Shown here piece by piece: positions 16,973-25,298 of a stretch of DNA of 64,000 bases. The number at the start of each line of letters is the position of its first letter. Position 1 is the first letter of the stretch. Source of the DNA: Simplicispira psychrophila DSM 11588. GTDB taxonomy: Bacteria > Pseudomonadota > Gammaproteobacteria > Burkholderiales > Burkholderiaceae_C. A program made the position numbers and the translations under genes. The notes beneath the pieces are model-generated. The model searched no databases. It was given only the letters and a program-made list of their open reading frames with translations, and had not been told where the DNA came from. The DNA lies in assembly GCF_000688255.1 (NCBI RefSeq), contig NZ_JHYS01000002.1, positions 310,001-374,000 of the forward strand. Direction: 5' to 3'.

Positions 16973-19252
16973 TCACTCCTTCATGCGCCAGCGTTTGAGC
17001 AGCAGCGCATTGGTTACCACACTGACCGAGCTGAGCGCCATCGCCGCGCCGGCCACCACCGGGCTGAGGTAACCGAGCGCCGCCAACGGAATGCCGGCCA
17101 CGTTATAGGCAAAGGCCCAGAACAGATTTTGCCGAATCTTCAGCACCGTGCGGTGCGAAATGTCTAGCGCCGCCGCCACCAGTTGCGGGTCACCGCGCAT
17201 CAGCGTGATGCCGGCGGCGTGCATGGCGACATCGGTGCCGTTGCCCATGGCCATGCCGACATCGGCGGCGGCCAGCGCCGGCGCGTCGTTGACGCCATCG
17301 CCCACCATCGCCACCGTGTGCGGTTGGCCGCCACCGTCCTGCTGCAGCGCACGCACCTGCGCCGCCTTGTCGCCGGGCAGCACCTCGGCGCGGACTTCGC
17401 CGGCGTCCGGGTCGAGGCCCAGGCGCCGCGCCATCACTTCGGCTGCGCCCCGGTTGTCGCCGGAGATCATCACCGTGCGAATGCCGCGCGCCTTCAGCGC
17501 CGCCAGCGCCGCGCGTGCGCCGGGTTTGGGCTCGTCGCCAAACGCCATCAGTGCCAGCAATTGCACGCCTTGCGCTGTCCTTTCAGCGACTGCCGACACC
17601 GTGGCGCCGTCGTTTTGCAACTGCTGCGCCCGTTCTGCCAGCGGGCCCAGCGCCACGCCCAATGCATCCATCCAGCGCAGACTGCCCAACAGGTAGCTGC
17701 GCCCTTGCACCTCGCCCTCGCTGCCGCGCCCCGGTACGGCGCGCACCGCCTCCGGCGCCGTCAGCTCCAGACCGCGCTCTTGCGCCGCCTGTACCACGGC
17801 GCGCGCCAGCGGGTGTTCGCTACCGCTTTGCACACTGGCCGCCGCTTGCAGCACGGCGGCCTCGTCTTGCCCTGGTTCCACGTGAAACGCCGTCAGGCGC
17901 GGCTGGCCGACGGTGAGGGTGCCGGTCTTGTCAAACGCCACCGTATCGACTTGGTGCGCCAGTTCCAGCGCCTGTGCGTCCTTGATCAAAATGCCGTGCT
18001 TTGCTGCTACGCCCGTGCCCGCCATGATGGCCGCCGGCGTTGCCAGCCCCAGCGCGCACGGGCAGGCAATCACCAGCACCGCCACGGCGCGGATCAGCGC
18101 CACTTCGCCGCCGACCCCCGCCCACAGCCAGCCCAGCAGCGTGGCCAGCGCGATCAGCAGCACCACCGGCACAAACACATTCGCCACCTTGTCCACCAGC
18201 CGCTGGATCGGCGCCTTACCGGCCTGCGCGTCTTCGACCAGGCGGATGATGTGTGCCAGCACCGTCTCGGCACCCACCGCCTGCACTTGCAACACCACGC
18301 GGCCCTCGCCGTTGATCGAGCCGCCGGTCAGCACATCGCCCAGCGCCTTGGCCACCGGCAGCGGCTCGCCGGTCAGCATCGATTCATCGACCTGCGTATC
18401 GCCTTCGAGCAACGTCCCATCCACCGGAAAGCGCTCGCCGGGGCGCACCACCAGGTGGTCGCCGACCATCACCTCGGCCACCGGCACATCGACTTCGCCG
18501 CGCTTGCCCAATAAGTGCGCCACATCCGGCCGCAGCCCGTGCAGCGCGCGGATCGCCGCCGTCGTTTGGTGCTTGGCGCGCGCTTCCAGCCACTTGCCCA
18601 GCAGCACCAGCGTGACGACGACGGCGGAGGCTTCAAAGTACAAATGCGGCGTGTGCCCCGGCGCGGCGGTCAGCCACAGCCACATCGACAAGCCCCAGCC
18701 GGCGCTGGTGCCAATGGCGACCAGCAGATCCATATTCCCGGTCAGCGCCTTGGCCGCCGCCCAGCCGGCCTTGTAAAAACGCGCGCCCAAGATGAACTGC
18801 ACCGGCGTCGCCAACAAAAACTGCGCCCAGGCCGGCAGCATCCAGTGCTGGCCAAACAGGTCACCGAACATCGGCAACACCAGCGGCGCCGACAGCAGCA
18901 GGCCGATGGCCACCGGCGCAAAGCCGGCCCAGGGGGAAGCGTCTTCCTCGCGCGCCGCGCTGGCGGCCGCCGTCAGGGGCTCGTAACCGGCATTGCGCAC
19001 CGTGCGGCGCAGCAAGGCATCCATGGCCTCCAGCGCCGCTGCGTCGCCCCCGTCGGGCAAAACCACTTGGACGCGTGCCGACTCGGTCGCCAAGTTCACC
19101 GTCGCCTCCTGCACGCCCGGCACTTTGCGCAGCGCGCGCTCGACACGGCCCGAGCAACTGGCGCAGGTCATGCCGCCAATCGACAAGTCCAGCTCTTGCG
19201 TGGCGCCAGCGGCAGCACGGGGGGGGGAGAGGGGGGCAATAGTGTTGTTCAT
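16973..19252 (-). CDS. copA: Cu(I)-exporting P1B-type ATPase CopA
   Basis: A 759-residue copper ATPase. It has one N-terminal HMA domain with GMTCASC (Cys30, Cys33), eight membrane segments, and the metal-site CPC at residues 397-399 ([11 protein letters not shown]). The phosphorylation loop carries Asp441 in [10 protein letters not shown], and [10 protein letters not shown] forms the hinge. It pumps Cu(I) from cytoplasm to periplasm. The start at 19252 lies inside the divergent copper promoter region. Codons 5-12 contain homopolymer runs (C6 and C9 on the coding strand, 19219-19236) that could slip. It is controlled by the CueR-type operator at 19267-19287 and is divergent from copZ-cueR. 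Confidence 0.93.
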   Translation of the reverse strand: MNNTIAPLSPPRAAAGATQELDLSIGGMTCASCSGRVERALRKVPGVQEATVNLATESARVQVVLPDGGDAAALEAMDALLRRTVRNAGYEPLTAAASAAREEDASPWAGFAPVAIGLLLSAPLVLPMFGDLFGQHWMLPAWAQFLLATPVQFILGARFYKAGWAAAKALTGNMDLLVAIGTSAGWGLSMWLWLTAAPGHTPHLYFEASAVVVTLVLLGKWLEARAKHQTTAAIRALHGLRPDVAHLLGKRGEVDVPVAEVMVGDHLVVRPGERFPVDGTLLEGDTQVDESMLTGEPLPVAKALGDVLTGGSINGEGRVVLQVQAVGAETVLAHIIRLVEDAQAGKAPIQRLVDKVANVFVPVVLLIALATLLGWLWAGVGGEVALIRAVAVLVIACPCALGLATPAAIMAGTGVAAKHGILIKDAQALELAHQVDTVAFDKTGTLTVGQPRLTAFHVEPGQDEAAVLQAAASVQSGSEHPLARAVVQAAQERGLELTAPEAVRAVPGRGSEGEVQGRSYLLGSLRWMDALGVALGPLAERAQQLQNDGATVSAVAERTAQGVQLLALMAFGDEPKPGARAALAALKARGIRTVMISGDNRGAAEVMARRLGLDPDAGEVRAEVLPGDKAAQVRALQQDGGGQPHTVAMVGDGVNDAPALAAADVGMAMGNGTDVAMHAAGITLMRGDPQLVAAALDISHRTVLKIRQNLFWAFAYNVAGIPLAALGYLSPVVAGAAMALSSVSVVTNALLLKRWRMKE

Positions 19253-19259
19253 GCCTGCT

Positions 19260-19290
19260 ACCGTAAACCCTGACGCCGTGGCAAGGTCAA
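19260..19290 (-). promoter_or_regulatory. CueR-type promoter of copA
   Basis: On the minus strand TTGACC (19285-19290) and TACGGT (19260-19265) are separated by the 19-base spacer typical of MerR-family promoters. The spacer holds ACCTTGCC-ACGGC-GTCAGGGT, an imperfect dyad like known CueR sites. Confidence 0.85.
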
Positions 19291-19326
19291 GTGCAGGGCC
19301 AAAATACACACCTTGCGCCTGCGCGC

Positions 19327-19357
19327 TTGACCTTGCCATGGCGTTAAGGTGATGGTG
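19327..19357 (+). promoter_or_regulatory. CueR-type promoter of copZ-cueR
   Basis: TTGACC at 19327-19332 is followed by the dyad ACCTTGCC-ATGGC-GTTAAGGT (19330-19350). With a 19-base spacer the -10 would be ATGGTG, a poor match, so this promoter may be weaker or more activator-dependent than the copA one. Confidence 0.75.
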
Positions 19358-19396
19358 CAAAATTTGACTTCTTTACCCCTCTGAAAGACAGCCTCC

Positions 19397-19591
19397 ATGA
19401 AATACAAATTCACCGTTCCAGACATGCTGTGCGCTCACTGCGAACAGTCCATTACCGACGCCATTAAGCGCATCGACCGCCAGGCTGTCGTCGAAGTGGA
19501 CCGCCCCAATGACCTGGTCACGGTGGACAGCATTGAGCCGCGCGACGCCCTCGTCATTGCCATCACTGAAGAGGGCTACACCGTCGCTTGA
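19397..19591 (+). CDS. copZ: Copper chaperone CopZ-like (HMA domain)
   Basis: A 64-residue single HMA domain: MKYKFTVPDMLCAHCEQS carries MLCAHC, the MxCxxC copper site, and the chain ends with EEGYTVA. It delivers Cu(I) in the cytoplasm, presumably to CopA and CueR. It is the first gene of the rightward copper unit and is followed by cueR 17 bp later. Its length is typical of the family (about 65-70). Confidence 0.9.
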   Translation: MKYKFTVPDMLCAHCEQSITDAIKRIDRQAVVEVDRPNDLVTVDSIEPRDALVIAITEEGYTVA

Positions 19592-19608
19592 GGCGTCTGC
19601 CGCGCGCC

Positions 19609-20094
19609 ATGTCCGAGACCCCGGCTACCGCACCCACCCACGCCGGCTGGCCGGTGCCGATTGGCGTGTCGGCGCAGCGCGCCGGCGTGTCGGCGCGCAT
19701 GGTGCGCCACTACGAAGCACTCGGTCTGCTGGCCCCGGTGGCGCGCACCGACAGCGGCTACCGCCAATACACCGAGGCCGATGTCCACGCCCTGCGCTTC
19801 ATTCGCCGCGCGCGCGACTTGGGGTTTTCCATCGCCGAGATCGCCACCTTGCTCGGCTTGTGGCAAGACAAGGCGCGCGCCAGCAGCCAAGTCAAGCGCA
19901 TCGCCCAAGCGCATATCGACGCCCTGAACCAGCGCATTGCCGACATGCAAGCCATGCAGCGCAGCCTGCAATCGCTGGTGCAGTGCTGCCACGGTGATGA
20001 CCGGCCCGACTGCCCGATCCTGGATGACCTGGCCGCGGCCAGTAGCCAGCCGTTCCAGCCTGCACCGGCGCAAAAACCATATCAAAAACAATAG
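19609..20094 (+). CDS. cueR: Copper-responsive MerR-family regulator CueR
   Basis: A 161-residue MerR regulator. The helix-turn-helix region reads IGVSAQRAGVSARMVRHYEALGLL, followed by a dimerisation helix. The metal loop is CCHGDDRPDCPIL; Cys127 and Cys135 have the eight-residue spacing of the E. coli CueR Cu(I) ligands. An N-terminal extension of about 17 residues and a Gln/Pro-rich tail are longer than usual. The ATG at 19609 lacks a clear ribosome site and a TTG at 19588 overlapping the copZ stop is possible. It should activate both copper promoters upstream. Confidence 0.88.
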   Translation: MSETPATAPTHAGWPVPIGVSAQRAGVSARMVRHYEALGLLAPVARTDSGYRQYTEADVHALRFIRRARDLGFSIAEIATLLGLWQDKARASSQVKRIAQAHIDALNQRIADMQAMQRSLQSLVQCCHGDDRPDCPILDDLAAASSQPFQPAPAQKPYQKQ

Positions 20095-20179
20095 CTACTA
20101 GCGCACGCATTGATTGAATTTGAAGCATAAAACACCTTAAATCGATTTAAATACATGCGCTAGTAGCTATTGTTTTTGA
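20082..20179. repeat. Dispersed repeat, copies 3a/3b forming an inverted pair
   Basis: Arms 20082-20105 and 20156-20179 are perfect 24-bp inverted repeats (TCAAAAACAATAGC... ending GCGCA), each matching the start of the dispersed repeat family. The arms overlap the cueR stop region and could fold as a long hairpin. Confidence 0.85.
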
Positions 20180-20219
20180 ATACTGTCACCGGTACGGCCA
20201 GCGCCCCGCCCCGTGCGAG

Positions 20220-20659
20220 ACTCGCCGCCTTGTCCCTGACGATGAGGACGACTCCAGTTCGATTTACCGTGCGCTGAAAGTCAGTGCTGTCACCTCCTTG
20301 GAATACAAGCCAGAACAAAGCAAAGCTGTACCCATTGACGACTTCCCTCCCCAGTCTCCTATCGTGCGCGCTGGCGATCTCTTATGCAGCCGAGTCCCTA
20401 CCAGCGAGTGGGTTGGCGCCACCGCATTTGTGGAACCAGCGGGTCCATGAAGAACATTTCGCAAGAAAAAGTCTTGTCTATTCGGGTCGAACTCTCCCCG
20501 CGCCCTCTCCAGCAAACCTTCGCCCCCCGCATCGAGGTGATTGGAGCCCTCAAAGCCAGCCACCGCAGCGCCCTGAGCGCCCTCGATGCGCTGTTTGTCG
20601 CGTTGCAGCAGCGGGCGTTTGCGGGGCAGCTTTCCATCCATCCCCGTAGGTCGGGTTAG
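20220..20659 (+). pseudogene. Remnant of a type I restriction specificity subunit (hsdS)
   Basis: Two reading frames give HsdS-like pieces without an intact gene. About 20226-20447 encodes ALKVSAVTSLEYKPEQ, IVRAGDLLCSRV and EWVGATAFVEPAG, typical of a target-recognition domain, and stops at 20448. In another frame 20455-20641 encodes SPRPLQQTFAPRIEVI and LSALDALFVALQQRAF, the usual HsdS C-terminal helix. The 5' part, the second recognition domain and the frame are lost. No hsdM or hsdR is nearby. The functional inference is only that a type I system once stood here. Confidence 0.75.
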
Positions 20660-20767
20660 CCCAAAGGGCGTAAGCCGACAGATGCCAAAGACGTGAACCG
20701 CTCCGTCTATGCCGGAAGTAGAAGGAAGCCGGGAGATGTCGGATTACGCTGCGCTAACCCGACCTAC
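20646..20767. repeat. MITE-like inverted-repeat element, 122 bp
   Basis: The termini GTAGGTCGGGTTAGC (20646-20660) and GCTAACCCGACCTAC (20753-20767) are perfect inverted repeats. Inner arms GTAAGCCGACA and TGTCGGATTAC pair with one mismatch. It overlaps the last codons of the hsdS remnant and lies just upstream of the XRE gene. It has no coding capacity, as expected for a non-autonomous mobile element or large hairpin. Confidence 0.7.
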
Positions 20768-20801
20768 AAAGCTGGTGCAACGTGAGTTACAAGGAGCAGC
20801 T

Positions 20802-21509
20802 ATGAACGCTCAAGCAACACCGGCAGAAGTAAAAGCCGCAGAAACCATCGAAATGGGCACGGGCAATGTCTTTGCCGATTTGGGCTTGCCCGATGCCGAC
20901 GAGCGGCACCTGCGCGTGCAGTTGGCCACGCGACTCAATGACCTGCTCCAAGCCGAAGGCCTGACCCAAGCAGCCGCAGCCAAGCACTTGGGCCTTGCGC
21001 AGCCGCATGTGTCAGAACTCAAAAACTACAAGCTGACCCGCTTCTCCAGCGAGCGACTGCTGCACTACATCACGCTGATGCATCGGGATGTAGAAATCTT
21101 CATCCGCCCCGGTGCAGCTTCCCCTGTGCCGGGCATGACGGCTGGTGCCGTGACGGATGTGGCCCCCGAGCGGCTGCAGCAATATGACCCTCTGCCGCGC
21201 CAGGCTCTAAGCCAGCGTCCATTAGTACCGCTGCTGGACACCATGAGCGCGGTCTTTGCTGCGCCTGACGAGACATTAGCTCTGCACGGTGCAACTGGGT
21301 TGGGCGAAGGAGCGCCTGCAGGCAGCAGCTTGACGCCTCTCGCCGACCATGAAGTGCGCGCCATCCTTGCCGAGACCGGCCCGATTTTTCGGCCCAGCCT
21401 TGCCCCGGCGCCACGTTGGCCGATCTCTCGCCCGAGGCCGTCGCCCTGTGCCGCGAGCGCTGGGCTAAAAAGAGTGGCGACCCGCGCAAGGCGGCTTGGA
21501 CAAATATAG
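20802..21509 (+). CDS. XRE-family helix-turn-helix protein with abnormal C-terminal extension
   Basis: The ORF is 235 codons. Residues 1 to about 103 are an XRE domain of the HigA-like antitoxin type: VFADLGLPDADERHLRVQ, then LTQAAAAKHLGLAQPHVSEL. Such proteins normally end near residue 100 and partner a RelE-type toxin, which is absent here. The rest is unrecognised, then from TPLADHEVRAILAET it becomes the start of an AlbA_2-type remnant whose frame breaks near 21410. The start at 20802 has AAGGAG 5 bases upstream. The N-terminal domain may still bind DNA; the C-terminus is probably junk. Confidence 0.6.
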   Translation: MNAQATPAEVKAAETIEMGTGNVFADLGLPDADERHLRVQLATRLNDLLQAEGLTQAAAAKHLGLAQPHVSELKNYKLTRFSSERLLHYITLMHRDVEIFIRPGAASPVPGMTAGAVTDVAPERLQQYDPLPRQALSQRPLVPLLDTMSAVFAAPDETLALHGATGLGEGAPAGSSLTPLADHEVRAILAETGPIFRPSLAPAPRWPISRPRPSPCAASAGLKRVATRARRLGQI

Positions 21510-21622
21510 AAACCCTGAGCAACGCCGAACTGCTGGTGAAGGGGCCATTCACCTATGCGGCATTGATATTGCTGGGTACTCGCGCGGCATTGGGTGGGCA
21601 GTGGGTCGGCATTTGGCCTTGA
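21341..21622 (+). pseudogene. Frameshifted fragment of an AlbA_2-type DNA-binding/ATPase protein
   Basis: In the frame of the XRE gene the DNA encodes TPLADHEVRAILAETG and FRPSLAP. After a one-base shift near 21410 it continues GATLADLSPEAVALCRERW, then NIETLSNAELLVKG and FTYAALILLGTRAAL, ending at 21622. This is the middle of AlbA_2/divergent-AAA transcriptional regulators (often about 450 residues), so both ends are lost. Recognition is from memory of the family pattern. Confidence 0.55.
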
Positions 21623-21807
21623 CTGAAACCGCCATTCGCGGCGACACCGCCGCGCTGTTCGATTGGTGGCAGGACGTGACCTTTACAGACATCCACACCA
21701 TGGGGCCGAACGGCGTGTTTGACGCGGCCAAGGTGGAGCATTTATTTGTCGTCTTGCACGGGCTGGAACTGGCGCCGCAGTGGCCGTTGGCGCAAGCGGT
21801 GGCTTGA
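21623..21807 (+). pseudogene. Unrecognised C-terminal gene fragment
   Basis: An open frame encodes ALTETAIRGDTAALFDWW, DVTFTDIHTMGPNGVFD and KVEHLFVVLHGLELAPQW before a stop at 21807. It reads like real protein but has no own start or ribosome site and follows the AlbA_2 remnant directly. I do not recognise the family. Confidence 0.35.
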
Positions 21808-21819
21808 ATGGCAGATAGA

Positions 21820-21862
21820 AAACAATAGCTGAAACCGTGCGTCTTCATTGGGCTGTAGATAC
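21820..21862 (+). repeat. Dispersed repeat, copy 4
   Basis: AACAATAGCTGAAACCG is followed by GGGCTGTAGATAC, a diverged copy of the family. It lies in the 257-bp non-coding stretch before ydcH, where a GGGTCAGATTC motif at 21924-21934 also occurs. Confidence 0.5.
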
Positions 21863-21985
21863 AAAGTGCGATGAATGATTTTGCTGGGGTGCCATTGCAG
21901 CGATGCTTTTTCGAAGCGACAGGGTCAGATTCCTTCAGCGGCTTGGGGCGACCTGCATCCGCCCTATTCGGGTGCCAGACCTGCT

Positions 21986-22014
21986 TTGTATGGCTTACCC
22001 CTGGGGCGTATCAT
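21986..22014 (+). promoter_or_regulatory. Candidate sigma-70 promoter of the YdcH-like gene
   Basis: TTGTAT (21986-21991) and TATCAT (22009-22014) have an ideal 17-base spacer. They lie about 50 bases upstream of the ATG at 22065. Confidence 0.5.
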
Positions 22015-22064
22015 GGAGTGGTACTGTAAAAATTTGTTCCTATTCAACCCCCGAAGGAGTGCCG

Positions 22065-22283
22065 ATGTTCCCTGAATTCCGCGACCAGATTGCCCAGCTG
22101 CGTGCCAACGACCGCCATTTCACCCGCCTGTTTGACAAGCACAACGAGCTTGATCACCAGGTCAAGGGTCTGGAAGACAAGCACTCGCCTGTCTACGAGA
22201 CCGAAATTGAAAACCTCAAGAAAGAAAAACTCGCCATCAAGGGCGAGTTGTACGAGATTTTGAAAAAGACGGCCACGGTCTGA
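22065..22283 (+). CDS. YdcH-family (DUF465) small coiled-coil protein
   Basis: A 72-residue helical protein: FRDQIAQLRANDRHFTRLF, then KHNELDHQVKGLE and IENLKKEKLAIKGELYEIL, the standard DUF465/YdcH pattern of two charged helices. The function of the family is unknown; it is cytoplasmic. The start has AAGGAG 5 bases upstream, and the strong terminator at 22332-22354 closes a single-gene unit. It lies between the decayed patch and comM, which ends facing it. Confidence 0.88.
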   Translation: MFPEFRDQIAQLRANDRHFTRLFDKHNELDHQVKGLEDKHSPVYETEIENLKKEKLAIKGELYEILKKTATV

Positions 22284-22331
22284 CATGGCCGGTGGTCGGG
22301 GGCGTTTAGCGCCTGCCAGACTTCCTCACGA

Positions 22332-22354
22332 GGGCGCCGCAAGGCGCCCTTTTT
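22332..22354 (+). terminator. Rho-independent terminator after the YdcH-like gene
   Basis: The perfect stem GGGCGCC / GGCGCCC with a GCAA tetraloop is followed by TTTTT. Confidence 0.9.
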
Positions 22355-22385
22355 CATGGGCGCAAGCGCCCGTTATGCCTCTGCG

Positions 22386-23948
22386 CTACCCGTGCCCGAC
22401 CAGCGCGCGCCGGTATTGCATGGCTTCGGCGACGTGGGCGACTGCGGTGTGTTCGGCGCCGGCCAGGTCGGCGATGGTGCGGGCCACTTTGAGCGTGCGG
22501 TGGGTGGCGCGCGCCGACCAGCCCAGGCGCGCAGACGCCGTTTGCAGAAACTGCAGCGCAGCCGGTGCCAGCAGCACGTGGGTGTCGATGGCCTGGCCGT
22601 GCAGTGCCTGGTTGGCGCAGTTTTGCCGGGCCATGGCGCGCCCGCGGGCCTGCGCCACGCGCTCGCGGATGCTGGCGCTGGACTCGCCGGGTGGCGCGCC
22701 CAGCAGTTCGTTGGCGGGCAGGGCCGGCACTTCGACGTGCAGGTCGATGCGGTCCAGCAGCGGGCCGCTCAGCTTGGACTGGTAGCGCGACACCTGTTCA
22801 GGCGAGCAGCGACACGCCCGCTGGGTGGCGCCCAGGTAGCCGCAGGGACAGGGGTTCATGGCGGCAATCATCTGAAAGCGCGCCGGAAACTCGGCCCGCC
22901 GCGCAGCGCGCGAGATGGTGATGTGGCCGGTCTCCAGCGGCTCGCGCAGCGCCTCCAGCGCGGCGCGTGGGAATTCGGGCAATTCGTCTAGAAACAGCAC
23001 ACCGTGGTGCGCCAGCGAGATTTCTCCGGGGCGCGGCGGCGAGCCGCCACCGACCAGCGCCACGGCGCTGGCGGTGTGGTGCGGGCTGCAGGTGGGGCGC
23101 TGCGCCCAGCGTTCCAGCGCAAAGCGACCGGCCAAGCTGGCAATGGCGGCGCTTTGCAGCGCTTCGTCCACCGTCATGGCGGGTAGCACGCCGGCAAAGC
23201 GCTGCGCCAGCATCGATTTGCCCGAGCCGGGCGGCCCCATCAACAGCAGGCTGTGGTTGCCGGCAGCGGCAATCTCCAGCGCGCGTTTGGCGCCGGCCTG
23301 GCCTTTGACGTCGGCCAAGTCGGCGTAGTGGGTGCAGGCGGGCAGTGGCACGCTGCGGATGCGCGCCCAACCGGGGTTGTCTGCCGTGCTATTGAGCGCG
23401 GCCTCGGCGTTGTCTTCGGCGTGGCTGCCGGCGGGCAAAAACTGGCGCACCACATCGAGCAAATGCTGTGCCCGATAGACCACGGCGTCGGGCACCAGGG
23501 CGGCTTCTTCGGCGCTGCCGGGCGGCAACACCAGCGGCACATGGATACCGCTGGTGCGCAGTGCCAGGCTGGTGGCCAGCGCGCCGCGCACCGGACGCAA
23601 CTCGCCCGACAGCGACAGTTCACCAGCAAATTCGTAGTCTGCCAAGCGTGCGCTGTCGATTTGCCCGCTGGCGGCCAGGATGCCCAGCGCAATCGGCAGG
23701 TCAAAGCGGCCGGAGTCCTTGGGCAGATCGGCCGGTGCCAAGTTGACGGTGATGCGCTTGTTGTACGGAAACTCCAGTCCGGCGTTTTGCAGCGCCGAGC
23801 GCACCCGTTCGCGTGCTTCCTTCACTTCGATATCGGCCAGCCCGACCAGCGTGAAGCTGGGCAAGCCGTTAGCCAGATGCACTTCAACGGTGACGGGCAG
23901 GGCCTCCAGACCCAACAGGGCGCGGCTTTGCACCAAAGCAAGACTCAT
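22386..23948 (-). CDS. comM: YifB/ComM-family Mg chelatase-like AAA+ ATPase
   Basis: A 520-residue protein: an N-terminal ChlI-type domain (FTLVGLADIEVKEARERV, VNLAPADLPKDSGRFDLPI), then the AAA+ core with Walker A GPPGSGKSMLAQR and Walker B VLFLDELPEF, AAMNPCPCGYLG, SGPLLDRIDLHVEVP, and a C-terminal Mg_chelatase_C region (SARATHRTLKVARTIADL). ComM promotes branch migration during natural transformation; the length and motifs match. The start at 23948 has GGGGAG 10 bases upstream, while a reading to 24248 would overlap the nitrogen promoter. It is divergent from the porin-glnK-amtB operon. Confidence 0.9.
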   Translation of the reverse strand: MSLALVQSRALLGLEALPVTVEVHLANGLPSFTLVGLADIEVKEARERVRSALQNAGLEFPYNKRITVNLAPADLPKDSGRFDLPIALGILAASGQIDSARLADYEFAGELSLSGELRPVRGALATSLALRTSGIHVPLVLPPGSAEEAALVPDAVVYRAQHLLDVVRQFLPAGSHAEDNAEAALNSTADNPGWARIRSVPLPACTHYADLADVKGQAGAKRALEIAAAGNHSLLLMGPPGSGKSMLAQRFAGVLPAMTVDEALQSAAIASLAGRFALERWAQRPTCSPHHTASAVALVGGGSPPRPGEISLAHHGVLFLDELPEFPRAALEALREPLETGHITISRAARRAEFPARFQMIAAMNPCPCGYLGATQRACRCSPEQVSRYQSKLSGPLLDRIDLHVEVPALPANELLGAPPGESSASIRERVAQARGRAMARQNCANQALHGQAIDTHVLLAPAALQFLQTASARLGWSARATHRTLKVARTIADLAGAEHTAVAHVAEAMQYRRALVGHG

Positions 23949-23999
23949 GACGGTGTTTCTCCCCAGACAAGTGCAGGTGGACGCGGGTGTGCTGCGTCG

Positions 24000-24016
24000 T
24001 GCACCAAGGTGGTGCG
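24000..24016. promoter_or_regulatory. NtrC-binding site, near consensus
   Basis: TGCACC-AAGGT-GGTGCG matches the NtrC dyad TGCACC-N5-GGTGCA at 16 of 17 positions. It lies about 78 bases upstream of the sigma-54 promoter, as an enhancer would. Confidence 0.8.
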
Positions 24017-24037
24017 TTTGCGGCCTGCGCCAGAGCC

Positions 24038-24054
24038 TGCACTGTACGGGTGAT
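24038..24054. promoter_or_regulatory. Weaker second NtrC-like site
   Basis: TGCACT-GTACG-GGTGAT keeps the dyad spacing with about three mismatches. It lies between the strong site and the promoter. Confidence 0.45.
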
Positions 24055-24093
24055 TGCGCTTTGCCGGGGGCGTTTTTGTGGTGCGCGGGGGCC

Positions 24094-24109
24094 TGGCACG
24101 GTCTGTGCA
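24094..24109 (+). promoter_or_regulatory. Sigma-54 promoter of the porin-glnK-amtB operon
   Basis: TGGCACGGTCTGTGCA has the invariant GG and GC at the required spacing (consensus TGGCACG-N4-TTGCA, one mismatch at the first T of TTGC). Transcription should start near 24120, about 28 bases before the porin ATG. Confidence 0.8.
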
Positions 24110-24147
24110 TAACAGCAGGTATCCCTGCACCACTCTCTGGAGAAACC

Positions 24148-24879
24148 ATGACCCACGCATTCACCAAGACTTTCGTTGCCGCCCTGGCCTGTGCCTTGCC
24201 GCTGCTGGCCAGCGCCCAGCTCAGCAGCAACCTCTCGCTGACCAGCAACTACAAATTCCGTGGCCAGGACCAAGACAGCAGCAAGGTGCGCGCCTTCAAG
24301 CCCGCGCTGCAAGGCGGCTTTGACTACGCCTTTGGCGAGACGGGCTGGTATGTGGGCAACTGGAACTCCAGCGTGAACTGGCTGAGCGGCAACTCCCTCG
24401 AAGCCGACCTGTATGGGGGCTACAAATTCAAGGCCGGTGGCGCCGATCTGGACTTGGGCGCGCTGACCTATCTCTACCCCGGCAACACCCATGGCAACAC
24501 CACCGAGCTGTATGGCGCGGCCACCTATGGGCCGGTCACGGCCAAGTATTCGCACACCGTTTCCGAGGACTACTTTGGCTGGGCCGGCACCAAGTCGGGT
24601 TCAGGTCTCAAGGGGCGCAACACCGGTTACCTGAACCTCGCCTTTGCCCAGGAAGTGGCGCCCCAGCTGACGTTGAAGGCATCGGTAGGCTTCACGCGCT
24701 TTGCCAGTGACATCAAGCACACCGGCGTGCCCAACTACATGGACTACCAGGTAGGCGGCGTCTACGACTTTGGTGGCGGTCTGTCGCTGGGTGCGGCCGT
24801 GGCCGGTGCCAATAAAAAGGACTATTTCGGCGCCGTCAACAAAGCCCGCCTGGTCGTTTCGCTCACCAAAACCTTGTAA
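24148..24879 (+). CDS. TorF-family putative outer-membrane porin
   Basis: A 243-residue protein with a signal peptide (FVAALACALPLLASAQ) followed by NLSLTSNYKFRGQDQDSS, the hallmark start of the TIGR02001/TorF-like beta-barrel family, and alternating beta strands up to a final KARLVVSLTKTL. It probably lets small nitrogenous solutes cross the outer membrane. It is the first gene of the nitrogen-controlled operon with glnK (42 bp later) and amtB. The ATG at 24148 has GGAG upstream. The exact substrate is unknown. Confidence 0.82.
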   Translation: MTHAFTKTFVAALACALPLLASAQLSSNLSLTSNYKFRGQDQDSSKVRAFKPALQGGFDYAFGETGWYVGNWNSSVNWLSGNSLEADLYGGYKFKAGGADLDLGALTYLYPGNTHGNTTELYGAATYGPVTAKYSHTVSEDYFGWAGTKSGSGLKGRNTGYLNLAFAQEVAPQLTLKASVGFTRFASDIKHTGVPNYMDYQVGGVYDFGGGLSLGAAVAGANKKDYFGAVNKARLVVSLTKTL

Positions 24880-25260
<381 letters not shown>

Positions 25261-25298
25261 ACCCCTCCCCTCTTTTTTCCAAGAACGCGAGAATCGCC

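Noticed and set aside
17874-17889. parS-like GGTTCCACGTGAAACG inside copA
   Set aside because: It has three mismatches to the 16-base consensus and lies about 42 kb from the clustered sites; the CACGTG core is common in GC-rich coding DNA.
22386-24248. Longer comM reading starting at 24248
   Set aside because: It would run through the sigma-54/NtrC control region and lacks family similarity before 23948.
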